A DNA stretch of 64,000 nt, from contig NC_092020.1 of NCBI RefSeq assembly GCF_042242105.1, positions 14,325,288 through 14,389,287 on the forward strand, read 5' to 3'. A program made the position numbers and the translations under genes. The DNA is from Pempheris klunzingeri (Eukaryota > Chordata > Actinopteri > Acropomatiformes > Pempheridae). How positions within the stretch are numbered: position 1 is the first letter of the stretch; each line of letters starts with the position of its first letter. A model generated the notes under the pieces. It was not told the DNA's origin. It saw only the letters and a program-made list of their open reading frames with translations, and did no database searches. Shown here in pieces: positions 13,223 to 24,800 of this stretch.

Positions 13223-13280
13223 TAAGAATAAGAATAAGAATAAGAATGACTTTATTTATCCCGGAGGAAATTGTTGAATT
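13223..13280 (-). repeat. LINE-type 3' tail, minus orientation
   Basis: Four AAGAAT-like units followed by 'gactttatttatcccggaggaaatt'. Read on the minus strand this is AATTTCC-loop-GGGATAAATAAAG plus a short tandem-repeat tail, the structure expected for the 3' end of a teleost L2/CR1-like retroposon. It lies about 365 bases upstream of the p2rx3 start codon. Confidence 0.55.
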
Positions 13281-13644
13281 GTTTTCAAATGTATCCAGCT
13301 GGAAGAGAGGGACACTTTCACATTTTCCACTCGCTCTTATGAGTAGAGGAAGGGGAGGTCCAGCTTGTGTCATAAACCAATGAAACAAAGACAGCTGAGA
13401 GAGAGGAGAGAGACAGTAGGGTTTGACCATCAAAGATGCAATAAAACAGATGAACGCAGGCCACACCACAGATTGAAAGACCAGTGTGAAGATTAATGCC
13501 ACATTTCTCCCATTAGAACCAGAAGTGAGGGGCTGGACCGCAACACTTCTCTGAAGGCACCTGTTGCGGCTGGACAGGAGTTGCACTTTTCTCTCAGGCT
13601 CCGGACAGCTGACCCTTTGTCTCTCTCTGCGTTGACAAGCAGCC

Positions 13645-16600
13645 ATGTGCTCCTTGGTGTGTGGCTGCATCACTGACTTTTTCACCTATGAGACCACCAA
13701 GTCTGTGGTGGTCAAGAGCTGGTCAGTGGGCATCATCAACCGGATCGTACAGCTGCTCATCATTGCTTACTTTGTCGGGTAAGTGACATGTGCCTCACTT
13801 TTAATTAACATGTTTTGTGTAGTTATTGAGAAGAGATCAAACACTCTGAGATTCCTCCTGTTGAAGGATCAGTTCACCCAAATTAAAGACAATTTTTTTT
13901 AACTCACCTCTAATGATGTCAAGCCATGCAGATAGTTTTGGTCTTATTTGGTAGTGAAATATCCTCCTCTGTAGCCATGCCAGTAAAGCGGAAGTGAAGC
14001 TTTGAAAAATTAGATTTGAAAAACTCAATTGCAGATTGTATTTCCAGACACAGTGATCCTGTCACCCTGGATAATCCACAGTTTTCCCTAGCACCACTGT
14101 CAGGAGGATTAGTTCCTGTAAATAGTGTTTACAGTTCCCAAATGATTAGAAACCAAAAGCATTTAGTGTTGAAATATGTCCCTGATTCCCCCTTTTAGAC
14201 AAAGGAAAAGTGAACGGAGAAGCCACAGCTCATCTGCTCAATATCCTCTTTATTAAATTGTCAAACAGCAGGACAGTGAACGGTGAAAGAAGAACTCAGA
14301 TCCTTCACTTGTGTGAGAGTACCAAATAAAGGTGTTCAAAATTGTTCTTAAGTAAAATAAGTTTGAGAGGATGTGTTTTTAGCAAAAACCTATAATTTAA
14401 GTATTTAAAGTCCTCATTGTGCAGCAGAGTGGCCCCTGCCAGTGTTACATTATCATATATTAAATGATTTGAGGATTATTTCTGATGCATGAACATGTAA
14501 GCAGCATTTTACTGTAGCAGTATAGAAATATAAAGTACCTTAAAATGAAAATAGTGAAGTCCTAATACCACAAAATAGTGCAGAACTTCACTACATGTGC
14601 TGAGTTACTTAAGTGCTGCTTTTTTTGTCTATTTAGCAGCATTTTTTTTGTTATGAAAGCAAATCTTAATGCAGAATTTTATATAAAATGTCAGTTTCAA
14701 GCTCCCTGTTGATTATGTCCGGAAACAAGACTCTTGATATTCTCCACCTCTCTCACTGAATTCCTCGCCTGCTGTTAAATCTTGTGTCCTTTGTCCTGCA
14801 GCTGGGTCTTCATCCATGAGAAAGCTTATCAGGTGACCGACACCGGCATCGAGTCCTCTGTGATGACCAAAGTAAAAGGCTTCGGCTATCATCATGGCCA
14901 TGTGATGGACGTGGCCGACTACGTCTTCCCCCAACAGGTATGTGACCCTGATAACAGTTGAACAGTTTAACGTCCCCACACAGACATGACCATGACCTTT
15001 GAGCTTTGGTGGGTCCACTGCTTTGTGAAATGGTTCAGCTTTGTCTGAGGTGTCCCATCCGCACATGATCTTGTTAAAGTGAAATGAAACTGAATAGCAT
15101 TTTGACCACTGGCTAGCACCACATAAACATATTGTAGGCTGCACCACAGATGCTCTGCTGTTTGTGTTTCAGGGTGCAGGTGTGTTCTGCATCATGACCA
15201 AACTCATCGTCACTGAAAATCAGTTCCAAGGAAAATGTGCAGAGGTGAGGACACGTTCAAATCACCGGATACCAGTCAGTTCCAGCGGATTTTAAGGTTT
15301 TACTAAATAAATTTGATGCACTTCATTGGCTGACTGGCCCCCATCATGACCTAATCTCACTGGGCCCACTCCAATGCAACCATTTATTTCCACTTACAAT
15401 GACTGACATTACTGTCCTTTAGTATAAAATCCAACATTTACTTAACTGATGTTTATATTGACGTGAACGGGTGTTTCAACTGAGAGCTCTCAGAGAAATC
15501 AATTGGAAGACATAGAAATAGAGTCCTTAGAAATGCCAGGTCATGCTTACATGCTTACTTGTTTATTTGCCTCATTGTTACCTTGTGTACTTGAATGCCT
15601 AATAATGATTTAGTCCAAAAAAAAAACCTCTACACTTCATCTACAATTAATGCACCAAAACAGTTTCTGTGTATGTGTGTGTGTTTCAGTCTGCTCAGAT
15701 GTTCAATTGTAGCACGGATGCAGACTGCAACAACCATTTTGGCGCCATCCGTTCCAATGGTGAGTCTAACTTCTTCTATTTCCTACATCATTACAGTAGA
15801 TGTTGTCGCAGTGTTGGCTGAACATGCAGAGGCACACTACTTTCGAATGTGTTTTTCTCTCTTCCAAACACAAAAAGACAACGGTGGCTGAGAGTTTAGT
15901 CAGTTTAAGATGCTATAACTCCAGAGAATCAGCTAATGCATCCGTCACCTCGCTCCATGAACTCCACATCATCACAGGTGGTTTTTACATTACGTTTTTC
16001 ATCACTACAATCCTGCTGGCCCACTGCTTGCCTGCATATTGGTTGCTGCAACAGTGTCATATTATTCATACTACCACCAGATAGTAGGAAGAAAGGAAGA
16101 CATTTTCAAATCCTACACACACTGGCTTTAAAATAAGGCCATTGATGAAATGGGTGAAAATGTCTGGGACCGTTTCAGAGATGCACAAAAGGCTCACTGT
16201 CATGGCTCTCACTGTATTACTGAAAAACAAGATCATTTCAAAAATTATGATTGTCCCTTTAACTGACATTTCTCCTTTTTCTGTCTCACGAATCAGGTGT
16301 AATAACAGGTGTTTGCCTAAAACCCTCTAATGACTCTAACGGTCAGTGTGAGATTGAAGGTTGGTGTCCAGCTGAGAACGACAGTGTCCTGATGTAAGAT
16401 TTACACACACACACACACACACACACAGATATTTCCTTTGATTGTCATTCTCACCCCTCGTTCTCTGGCAACATCCTCCCCAGCGAACCAATGCTGGATG
16501 TGAACAACTTCACCATCTTCATCAAAAACAGCATCCGTTTTCCGCTCTTCGATATCACCAGGTAGGCCACACACAGGTGTGCATACACACACACTCTCAG

Positions 16601-19325
16601 ATTTAATCAGCAGAAAACATCTCGGGAACTTGATGAGTGCAACAGATATGTGGAAAAGATGTAATAAGTACACTTAACCTAGTAAATGTTCCTTTAAGAA
16701 CTATAAAAAAGTCATCATGTCATCATTCTCTCTCAGAGGGAACTTTCCCTCCACGATGAAGGCCGAAGAGATCGCTCGCTGTACCTACCATCCGGAGACA
16801 AACCCGTTCTGCCCCATCTTTCGTGTGGGGGACGTGCTGAATTACACCGGGCAGAGCGTGGCCAGCCTGGCAGAGAAGGTCTGATCTGTCGTGTATCTCC
16901 TCCTTCCTCATCTTTCTCCTCACATCCTTCACTCTTCATCCTCAAGGCTAAAATGTTGTTGCTGTGCAGGAAACTACACCCAAAGTGACAGTGTTGTTGG
17001 CATGCGAGGAATAGGAGGAATGTTGTACTGTCATGAAGGATAAATCCCAATTTAAATTAAGTGTCAAGGAGTTTCAACAGAATGGTGCACAAAAAGGGTA
17101 AATAAACAGTAGAGAGAAAAAGTGTTGTGACTGACTGGCTGGCACTCGCCCAGACGGCTAGTGAGGCAAAATTCTGAACATTAGAGGTTACCCTGTTATT
17201 TGTCTCACACTTGTGTGTGTCTCTCTTTTCCTAAAACTTCTCTTTCAGGGTGGAGAAATAGGAATAAACATCGAGTGGAAGTGTAACCTGGACCTGGACA
17301 TTGAATATTGTATACCCAAGTACTCTTTCACGCGACTTGACGCACCATTTGCCAAGAACACCATCACCAAAGGCTACAACTTCAGGTAGTGAAGCTGATT
17401 TTTCCTCTTGGTGTCTACTCAGACTTTTCTTATTACGTTTCAAACTTTGGTCATTTTTTTCCTTCTCTTCGAATGCAGGTTCGCCAAATATTACAAGACA
17501 GAGAATGGGACTGATTTTCGGACACTTCACAAAGCATATGCCATCCGGTTTGATGTTATGGTCACTGGCAATGTGAGTCGTGTGAAACTGTGGTGACCTG
17601 GGGATTTGTGCATGCGTTCATATGTTTGTTTGTGTACTTTTAAAACACATTTTTAAACCTCATTTTTTTGAGATTGCACTTGATATAAGTTGCAGCACTT
17701 TTCACCAAAAGCATGTTTGAATATGTAATTAAAAGTTAAATAACACTGTAAAGGAATCGTTTGCTAAATAGTTAAATTTTTTTTGCAAATCCACCTATCA
17801 TTTTCTTGCAGAGAGCTTGATGAGAACATCTATACAATATATATCATATCTGTACAGTAAATATAAAACTGGAGACAGAAGCCGGTTAGCTTAGTTTAGC
17901 AAAAACACTGGAAACAGGTTGCCTAGTCCACACATAATTTTTAGACCTTAGTTTTTATAAGCATTAATTTAAAAATTTGCTTTTTAACAGGAAAGATGTG
18001 CAGAACGCTGTTTTAAAAAGGAAAATAGCATTATTGTTTAACTGCGTATGTAAATATTGTGGAGAGTTCACTCGTTTTTGTACATCATGTCATCTAAACT
18101 GAATATCTGTCTCCTCCAGGCTGGAAAGTTCAACACAATCCCAACACTGATCAACTTGGTAGCTGCCTTCACCTCTGTTGGACTGGTAGGAATCTCTGAT
18201 CATGTTAATGATAAAACACATAGAGGTGAATACTGGTAAGGTGGGACACTTTCTGTGTCATTCTAAATTATGACCCAAATATCTTATCCCCTCATATGAT
18301 ACGATTCTAAATAGCTTAAGAGCTCTAATTTACTAAACAGAGGTAAAAAGAAAGAAACGTAGGATAGATGGTTCTTCCTCAAACACACTTTGACCCAAAC
18401 CTATATTTTTTCAGGCCCTACTGGAAAACAGGGGCACCTTTATTGGGACACTTAAAACACATTCAATTGTTATTCGAGTGTAGGCCTAATGAATTACGTA
18501 CACAATAACAATGTAAACCACAACAATAATATATTTTTTTTATCTTTTTTTAAGGAGTGCAGATACAGCAGATTTAGCCCACACGCAATATCTGGTATTT
18601 GATTTAATGTAGTTTATATATATAAATCTAAATTGTAATTCTTTCACACAGCCTAAATTTCATTTCTCCTTTTTTGTAATAAATAGCAGCTAGCAACATT
18701 TATGAGGGTCACATAAAAGAGGAACTCAGATTTCTATTGGGACAGTGTCAAAATCATATTAAAAAACTCATTTTATTTTACCATCGCTGCTCATTGCAAA
18801 GTTGTTGAATTTGGTGTGATATGCCCCCAAAATGTCATCGCCACAGAACGTGTATTTTTTATTGCATATTTATTATGATGAGCTCAGTGCTGATTTTTAT
18901 TAATGAAAGTATAGACATGTAAAGATATATAAATGATATAGCTTAACTCACCCACTTTACCAGTATTTGCTATATTGTTGTTGTTGCTGCAATACTCTTT
19001 TTTCTGTACCTGTTTTATACAGGGTACAGTTCTCTGTGATGTTATCTTACTGAACTTCTTGAAAGGGGCAGATCAGTATAAAGCCAAGAAGTTTGAAGAG
19101 GTAATGTGTGTTTTTTAATTATACAGCTGCATGCATTTTGATAACTAATAAGTGAAGACACTGACGTTACAGATTGTCATTGTTTTGTCCATCCAGGTGT
19201 CAGAAGCTCAGATAGAAGCATCCATTGCTCAGAGCCCAGGCAGCCAGCAGTCATTCAAACCAGGTATCAAGAGCTCCTATGACTCTGGAGCCATTTCCCT
19301 CACAGCCTCTGACCAACCAGTCTGA
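13645..19325 (+). CDS. p2rx3: P2X purinoceptor 3, ATP-gated cation channel subunit
   Basis: P2X3 subunits form trimeric ATP-gated Na+/Ca2+ channels in the plasma membrane of sensory neurons. Twelve exons: 13645-13778, 14802-14937, 15173-15244, 15690-15759, 16297-16393, 16484-16561, 16737-16878, 17249-17385, 17479-17572, 18120-18185, 19023-19100, 19197-19325; 410 residues (human 397). Visible: N-terminal TxK-type segment [16 protein letters not shown]1 in exons 1-2; KVKGFGY with an ATP-contacting lysine; all ten ectodomain cysteines (GKC, FNC, ADC, GVC, QCE, GWC, RCT, FCP, KCN, YCI); the NFRF ATP-site motif across exons 8-9; TM2 across exons 10-11; the YKAKK trafficking motif. The P2X3 assignment rests on [23 protein letters not shown] and [16 protein letters not shown], and on linkage to ssrp1. 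Five extra residues (MCSLV) precede the usual MNCISDFF-type start. The C-tail after exon 11 is poorly conserved, as expected. Poly(A) signals lie at 19835 and 19926. Confidence 0.96.
13860..14284. repeat. Probable dispersed repeat in p2rx3 intron 1
   Basis: Contains 'gatcagttcacccaaatta', 'aatgatgtcaagccatgcagatagttttggtcttatt' and 'tttagacaaaggaaaagtgaac' blocks that I recognise from common percomorph interspersed repeats. Boundaries are approximate and no coding frame is present. Confidence 0.45.
14285..14610 (+). repeat. Dispersed teleost repeat, family C
   Basis: Starts with 'gaagaactcagatccttcact' and continues with 'taagtaaaa', 'aagtcctcattgtgcagcagagtggcccctg' and 'agcagcattttactgtagcag' blocks. 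These match the widespread fish repeat whose canonical start is 'agtggtggaagaagtactcagatcctttactt'. Other copies lie at 43855-44650 and, inverted, near 24250-24400. Confidence 0.55.
16404..16428 (+). repeat. (CA)n tract just after a p2rx3 splice donor
   Basis: About 12 CA units start 11 nt into the 90-nt intron that follows the exon ending at 16393. The intron (16394-16483) is the shortest in this gene, and the repeat fills more than a quarter of it. Confidence 0.9.
17750..17940 (+). repeat. Dispersed teleost repeat, family D
   Basis: In p2rx3 intron 9. Blocks 'cttgcagagagcttgatgagaacat', 'gtacagtaaatat', 'agccggttagcttagtttagcaaaaacactggaaacagg' identify a common percomorph repeat also seen at 21040-21300 and 58820-59100. 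Confidence 0.6.
18240..19020 (+). other. p2rx3: p2rx3 intron 10, remainder
   Basis: AT-rich intron sequence with no recognisable exon, RNA gene or repeat family. Confidence 0.5.
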
Positions 19326-19935
19326 CTGACAACAACAACAACAGTCAGAAGAAATGGACATACCTCTTTCTCTCACTCTGTCTTTTCCCTGAATTGCCTC
19401 ACAGGAGATACATTATGTATTTTATGGTTGTCAGTATCCTGCAGTCAGTTTTAGCTTGGCAAGTTTATGGTTTTGGGTAAAGAAGGCCAACACTGCTGCC
19501 CTCTTCACGATTTTACAGCTTTAAGAGGGAGTCAGACGAAGAGAACTAGAGCCTTGTAGCTCATAACAACAACTGGCACACTGGAGCCTCTTTGTTAGCA
19601 ACACTCAAGCAAAGTTCTCCTGAGAAATATTTGAGATGAAATGCACTGACCCGCCAACTCTTCCCTATTTGGATAAAGCTTGGTAACAACTACAGCCATT
19701 AAACTCATGAGGGAAACACACAGTAGTAAAAATGTTATTTTATTGAAAGCAGTTTCATTTTACAAGACATTTTACTGCATCTTAACTACAACAACCTGCA
19801 GCCTCCTGTTTGTCAGCTAAAATATTAAAACCTGAATAAATTCCCTTCTAATTTCCAGTTAGCTTTGCTCAAATGAGACAGAATTAGAAAAACATGCTCA
19901 TTATAAAAAAAAAGACAGTGTTGAAAATAAATGAT
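19326..19935 (+). other. p2rx3: p2rx3 3' UTR
   Basis: Follows the TGA at 19323-19325 and begins with an (ACA)n stretch. AATAAA hexamers at 19835-19840 and 19926-19931 mark two likely alternative mRNA ends. Confidence 0.65.
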
Positions 19936-20066
19936 TTGCTATTTGCGTAACATTTTCGGAGTTTTTCTCTTTCTTGTTATGGTCACGCACTCACCAGCCG
20001 CCCATCCTCTCTGTCCTGCACAAATGAAAGCACTAAAGAGTCCCCTAATGATGTAAAGACATGGTT

Positions 20067-20069
<3 letters not shown>

Positions 20070-20118
<49 letters not shown>
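20070..20118. repeat. (TG)n microsatellite
   Basis: About 24 TG units between the converging p2rx3 and the unrecognised minus-strand gene. Confidence 0.95.
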
Positions 20119-20120
<2 letters not shown>

Positions 20121-20384
20121 AGGGAGAGAGGATGGGGGTTAGCAGTAGGATAAATGTGTCTGTGGCTTGAGGTTTACAAGTGGGCCATTATTAGTCCACT
20201 TCTGGGCCATGAGGCCCAGTAGACAGCGTTACTGTACAGACTAATGGACTGATGTAATTCCTCTGTTTGGTCCAGACAATCCAATATGAATCAAAAATTC
20301 TCTGTTTATTTCTCTGGTTTGCTCCCACATTTCCCCCTATTGATATAATTCTCTGTCTTTCTTGCTCTCTCTGTCACACACATA

Positions 20385-20450
20385 AGATAAGATAAGACAA
20401 GATAAGATAAGATAAACCTTTATTTGTCCCACATTGGGGAAATTTGCAAA
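20385..20450 (-). repeat. LINE-type 3' tail with (GATAA)n, minus orientation
   Basis: GATAA-type pentamers (GATAAGATAAGACAAGATAA...) run into 'cctttatttgtcccacattggggaaatttgc'. Reversed, this gives AATTTCCCC-ATG-GGGACAAATAAAGG plus a TTATC tail, the standard terminus of a teleost L2/CR1-like retroposon. It is the best preserved of the three tails in the window. No upstream LINE coding sequence is evident. Confidence 0.65.
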
Positions 20451-21039
20451 TTTGCAGCAGCAAACAACAAGAACAACAGTGCAAAGAAAACGTAAACAGC
20501 AGGTGCCTATATAAGTAGAATCCTCTCATCCTCTATGAACTGTGACCAGGGCTCTAATAGCCAAAGAGCCTCTTAATGGCTCTGACAGCGATTTAAAAGG
20601 GAAGATAGCTGTGAAGGGAGGCCACAGAGGAACTGACAGCAGTTAGTGACGAAGTTTGATGTACTAATTTAATTAGATAAATCAATATATAATGCATGTA
20701 ATGGAAATGACAGAATATGATACACAGTGCCTTAAAGTACTAAAGTACTCTATCTCTATGAATAATGCTTCTGGTCACTCTCTGGAGGAAAGCTGCAGCG
20801 CATCAGTGGACAGGGTGAACAAATAGTTTCCTGACTGCTGTAACAACATTTGAAGGCCAACGAGACTGAATGTGTCCATGCACACAATATTGCAGATTGT
20901 GAAATATGAAAAAGCAGTTAATGTCACTTCTTCAGATGGTCTAGATTTAGAGGAATTGGTCCATGTGACTGGTATAATGAGATAACTGGAGGATGTTCAG
21001 TTTGTTATTTTGAATTTCATGTAGAGGAGACAATATGTG
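20451..21039. other. Intergenic, p2rx3 to the unrecognised gene
   Basis: No gene is apparent. It may include the body of the retroposon whose tail is at 20385-20450, but I recognise no motif that proves this. Confidence 0.4.
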
Positions 21040-21300
21040 GGTGTTAATTAACATATATTCTCCAGCACTGTGGTGGAGGACGATTCCACTCTCATGTCAG
21101 TACGATAAATCTACTGAACCACTAGCAACAGGCAGTTAGCTTAGCTTAGCACAAAGACAGGATATGGGAGGAAACAGCTAGCCTGACTCTGTCCAAAGAC
21201 AACAAAATTCACATACCAGCATATCTAAGATTCACTGATTAACATATCAAAAAGCAAAGTATAAATGTGGCACTGTGAAGTTTTATGTTCCTTTAATGTT
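21040..21300 (+). repeat. Dispersed teleost repeat, family D
   Basis: Blocks 'ccactctcatgtcagtacgataaat', 'ggcagttagcttagcttagcacaaagacagg', 'aggaaacagctagcctgactctgtccaaagacaac' and 'aacatatcaaaaagc' match the common percomorph repeat. It lies in or just beyond the 3' region of the minus-strand gene. Confidence 0.65.
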
Positions 21301-21826
21301 CGTCTTGGCCTTGTAGCTCCAATGTCTCACATGCTGTTAAACATCACCGTAGCTCAAGGCCAAGTCTGTAAAAACAAAAGACAGAGGCTGATGTGAGCCC
21401 TGGTGCTTCCCTCTACTAAGCATGTGGTTTCAAAATAGAAATTCAACATTTCAGAGTGCAACCATTGAAGTGAGCTGCCGCCACTTCAGCTCAAACTCTC
21501 TCCAATCTCTTTCCCCCTCTGGGGTTAATTTCCACGATGGACGAACAGGGAGCCATTACCAAGAGACAGAGTGAGTCAGTGACAGCAGACAGCAGAACAA
21601 AGATTAGTCTGCTGCTGCCCAGGATGAGATGAGAGGAAGAGGACAATATCTGCAAATGAAAGATAAAGCTGGTAAAGTTGGTGATAGCATATGTGCTTAA
21701 CTTAACACTTATGCAGCTGATCCAACGCTGAAACAAACAGTTTCAGTAGTCTGTGTGGGATGAGAAGGTTGGACTTGCTGCCAGTTTATACCTCTGGTGC
21801 AGCTGGAAAAGTTTTTTGTAGTTTCA

Positions 21827-24800
21827 CTATCTGTGCTTCCTCCCAGTATTCCTCCTCTTCAGAGCCAGTATCCAGGCAGGGAGAGCATGCCGGCGTGCTG
21901 GTGCCACCTCCTGTACCGCTGCCTGCTGCACCTCACACTCCTCCTCTATCACAGAGTCCTCCTCTGCTCCTGAGTCCTCCTCTGAGTCTGTAGCATCCAC
22001 ATCCGGCTCTGGAGGCACTATGGTCACCATCTCCTCTGAAAAACGAACCCGCCGGTTGTCCTCAACTCGCCTCTGATTCAATGGAATAAAAAAAGGAAAG
22101 ACGTAGTTAATGAAAGTCATATTTACTTTTATCATTTTAAAGTTTTATATTTCGTCTATCAATGTTACATTGATCACTCATTATTGAACCTATTTTACTG
22201 TTACTTCTGAACAATTTACAAATAGTTCATGGAAAGAACTATGAAATTTGACACTAATTATGAGAAAATTTGAGAATTTAGTTTTAAACATTTTCAATCA
22301 GTTAGTTACATTTAATTGCAAGTGTAATCTAGACAGTCAAAGTAGTCCATACAGTAAATGTAACATTTATGAAGTTTCTAATCATGAAAAACATTGAATA
22401 ATGAATATTTAGATTAGCATTTAGCATCTCTAAAGTCAAATCAAGAACATTTTCCTCACAATTTATACCAAATTACCTCATTCCTTTCAAGAAATGTATT
22501 AGAAACAAACAATTCCATATATAAATACATGTTATTTAGCAGACAAAGATATCAACTTTATTTAAATAATCTAATAAACAGTCACAGACCGCTTCAACCT
22601 CATCAAGTATGTAATCGACCCAATTCCATTCTACAGTACTTGTTAACTGCATTGCATTGTGGGAGAATAGTGTCAGCAGCAAGCTCATAAATCAGTTTGA
22701 CTATGCAAGTGTCCGTCTTGTAACTTTCCAAGTGTGAACACACACATAGTCAGACCTGTTTGGAATTAGCCTGTAATGTGGATTTGGGACGTGGACATAT
22801 TGTGTAGGTACATTTTACGCCACAAGGAGGCAGCGTGATGCACACTTCCGTTTCTTAACTTACCCTTTTTGTGACTATCTCCATCGAGGACTCTGAGTCC
22901 TGGGATATGGAGTGTTTGAGAACACCCTTGGGTGCAGGAGCAAAGGGAGAAGAAGAAGACGGAGAGATGGGTGGAGGAGAAGAGTTTAGGATGTATAAAG
23001 GCATGATGCTGTCATGCTGTGACTCTCCTGCCTCCTGTATCACATGGCCTCTTGTTTGGCTCGGTGAAGATACGGACCCCTCTGTGACACGAGAGACAAG
23101 AGAGATTTTAAAGAACATCATTTCACTCAGAAATGTCCGTTACAACATCTGGCAACTTTAATGTCTGAAATATGTGATTAATCTGACCATCACTTGTTTT
23201 CTCTGTTTGAGGCCTCTCCTCTGTCCTCTCAGCTGACTGATGTTGCCTCTTTCTATTGAGGTGGACTCTGCTCTTCAGCATTGAGTTATCTGCAGACTAT
23301 AATCACAAACAAAGAACAGTGTGACCAACTCACAAGTGGAAGTAATTTTTAAGAAAATGTGCTTTTCAGTAAATTGCTGTTGGGTTATGCATCATAATTG
23401 ATAGCTAACCTGTACAAATGAGGGCGGTCTACGGTGCTGTCCACTCTCTCCTGCCTGCCTGTGTGATTGGGTATGTCCATGCTCCATTGGTTCTGACTGA
23501 TCTGCCTCTCTGTGAACACACTGCTGTTGCATGCTGACAGGCTGGAAAGCATCAGGCGATATTTGTGTCATACTGATATCTGAAACTGGTGATGCCTCGG
23601 TGCCCCTGATGCTCCACTGGTGGTTCCTTCCTCCTTCTCTGTTCAACATCGGAGGTGACTGACTGATGTTGTGAGGATTTGGTGGGAGATTGGTCTGGCT
23701 CAGCGGCTCTACTGGTGGTGTCTGATTGGCTGAGGTGGCTGATAGGTTGGGGTTCAGGAACATGGCCCACTCTTGACCCGTGACAATCTCATCCAGTAAG
23801 CTAAACGAGCCCAGGCCAAACTCAAAGTCACTGGTAGACCTGCAACAGGAGGAAAAGGTTCTGTAAACTCAGAGCAGGTCGACACTGCGGCACCAAATTC
23901 AGGAGCTCACTTATTTGTATCATGCAAAATCACCAATTTGTCAGCGGTTTAACTAACTAACTAAGTATTGTCTGTGTAGTCAAAGCTTGATTTTTATCTT
24001 ATTCTTCTGTCCTAAAAACTATAGAACAGTGAGACACACCATTGCACAGGGTTACATATGTTCCTTTATTATGATGAACATGGGCCCTGTAGTTTATTGT
24101 GACTCAATGACACCTATATCCTGATGCCCTAAATACTCAGCAGAGCAGTAGTTTTGTCTGATATCCTGTCATAGACACCACCCACCATGTTCCAAATGTT
24201 ACACATTAGAGCATCTCTGATGATATTATACAACACTGACGAGGGCCATTCTGCTTGTATATTAAGTACTTTTACCTTTGATACTTTAAATACATTTTGC
24301 TGATAGTTGAAGTACTTGTAATACAGTATTTTTACATTGTGATATTATTACTTTTACTTATGGAGGGCATCTAAACACTTCTTTGTCCGCCAATGTCTCA
24401 GTGAAGATGTTTCATTTTAAGGCATGTTATGAAAGTCTCATAAGACTTATAACTATGTGAAAGTGTGACAAAAGATGGCTGATGACAGACGCTGTGAGTG
24501 ACATAGGGTGTGTTTGCTACATCAGACTAAAGAAGCACATAACAATTATCAGCCCAAACTAATATCACAGTTGTGTTTGGAAAGGTCTCAGAAATACTTC
24601 ACATATCTTACTGGTGTTGGTTTAGGGTTGAAATAAAAGCCTAAATGTGTTGTGCTGACTTCGGTGGTGGTTTGGGTGAATTTTAACATTTCTTGGGCAT
24701 TTTGACGGTTGAATACCTCATGTATTCTTCACTAGTGCCGTCTTCTATGTGTGAAGGAGGGGTTTTACAAGGCCCGCTACTGCATAGTGAGGTGAGGGTC

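Noticed and set aside
13194-13685. 163-codon minus-strand frame upstream of p2rx3
   Set aside because: Antisense to the p2rx3 first exon and to a retroposon tail; no recognisable domain.
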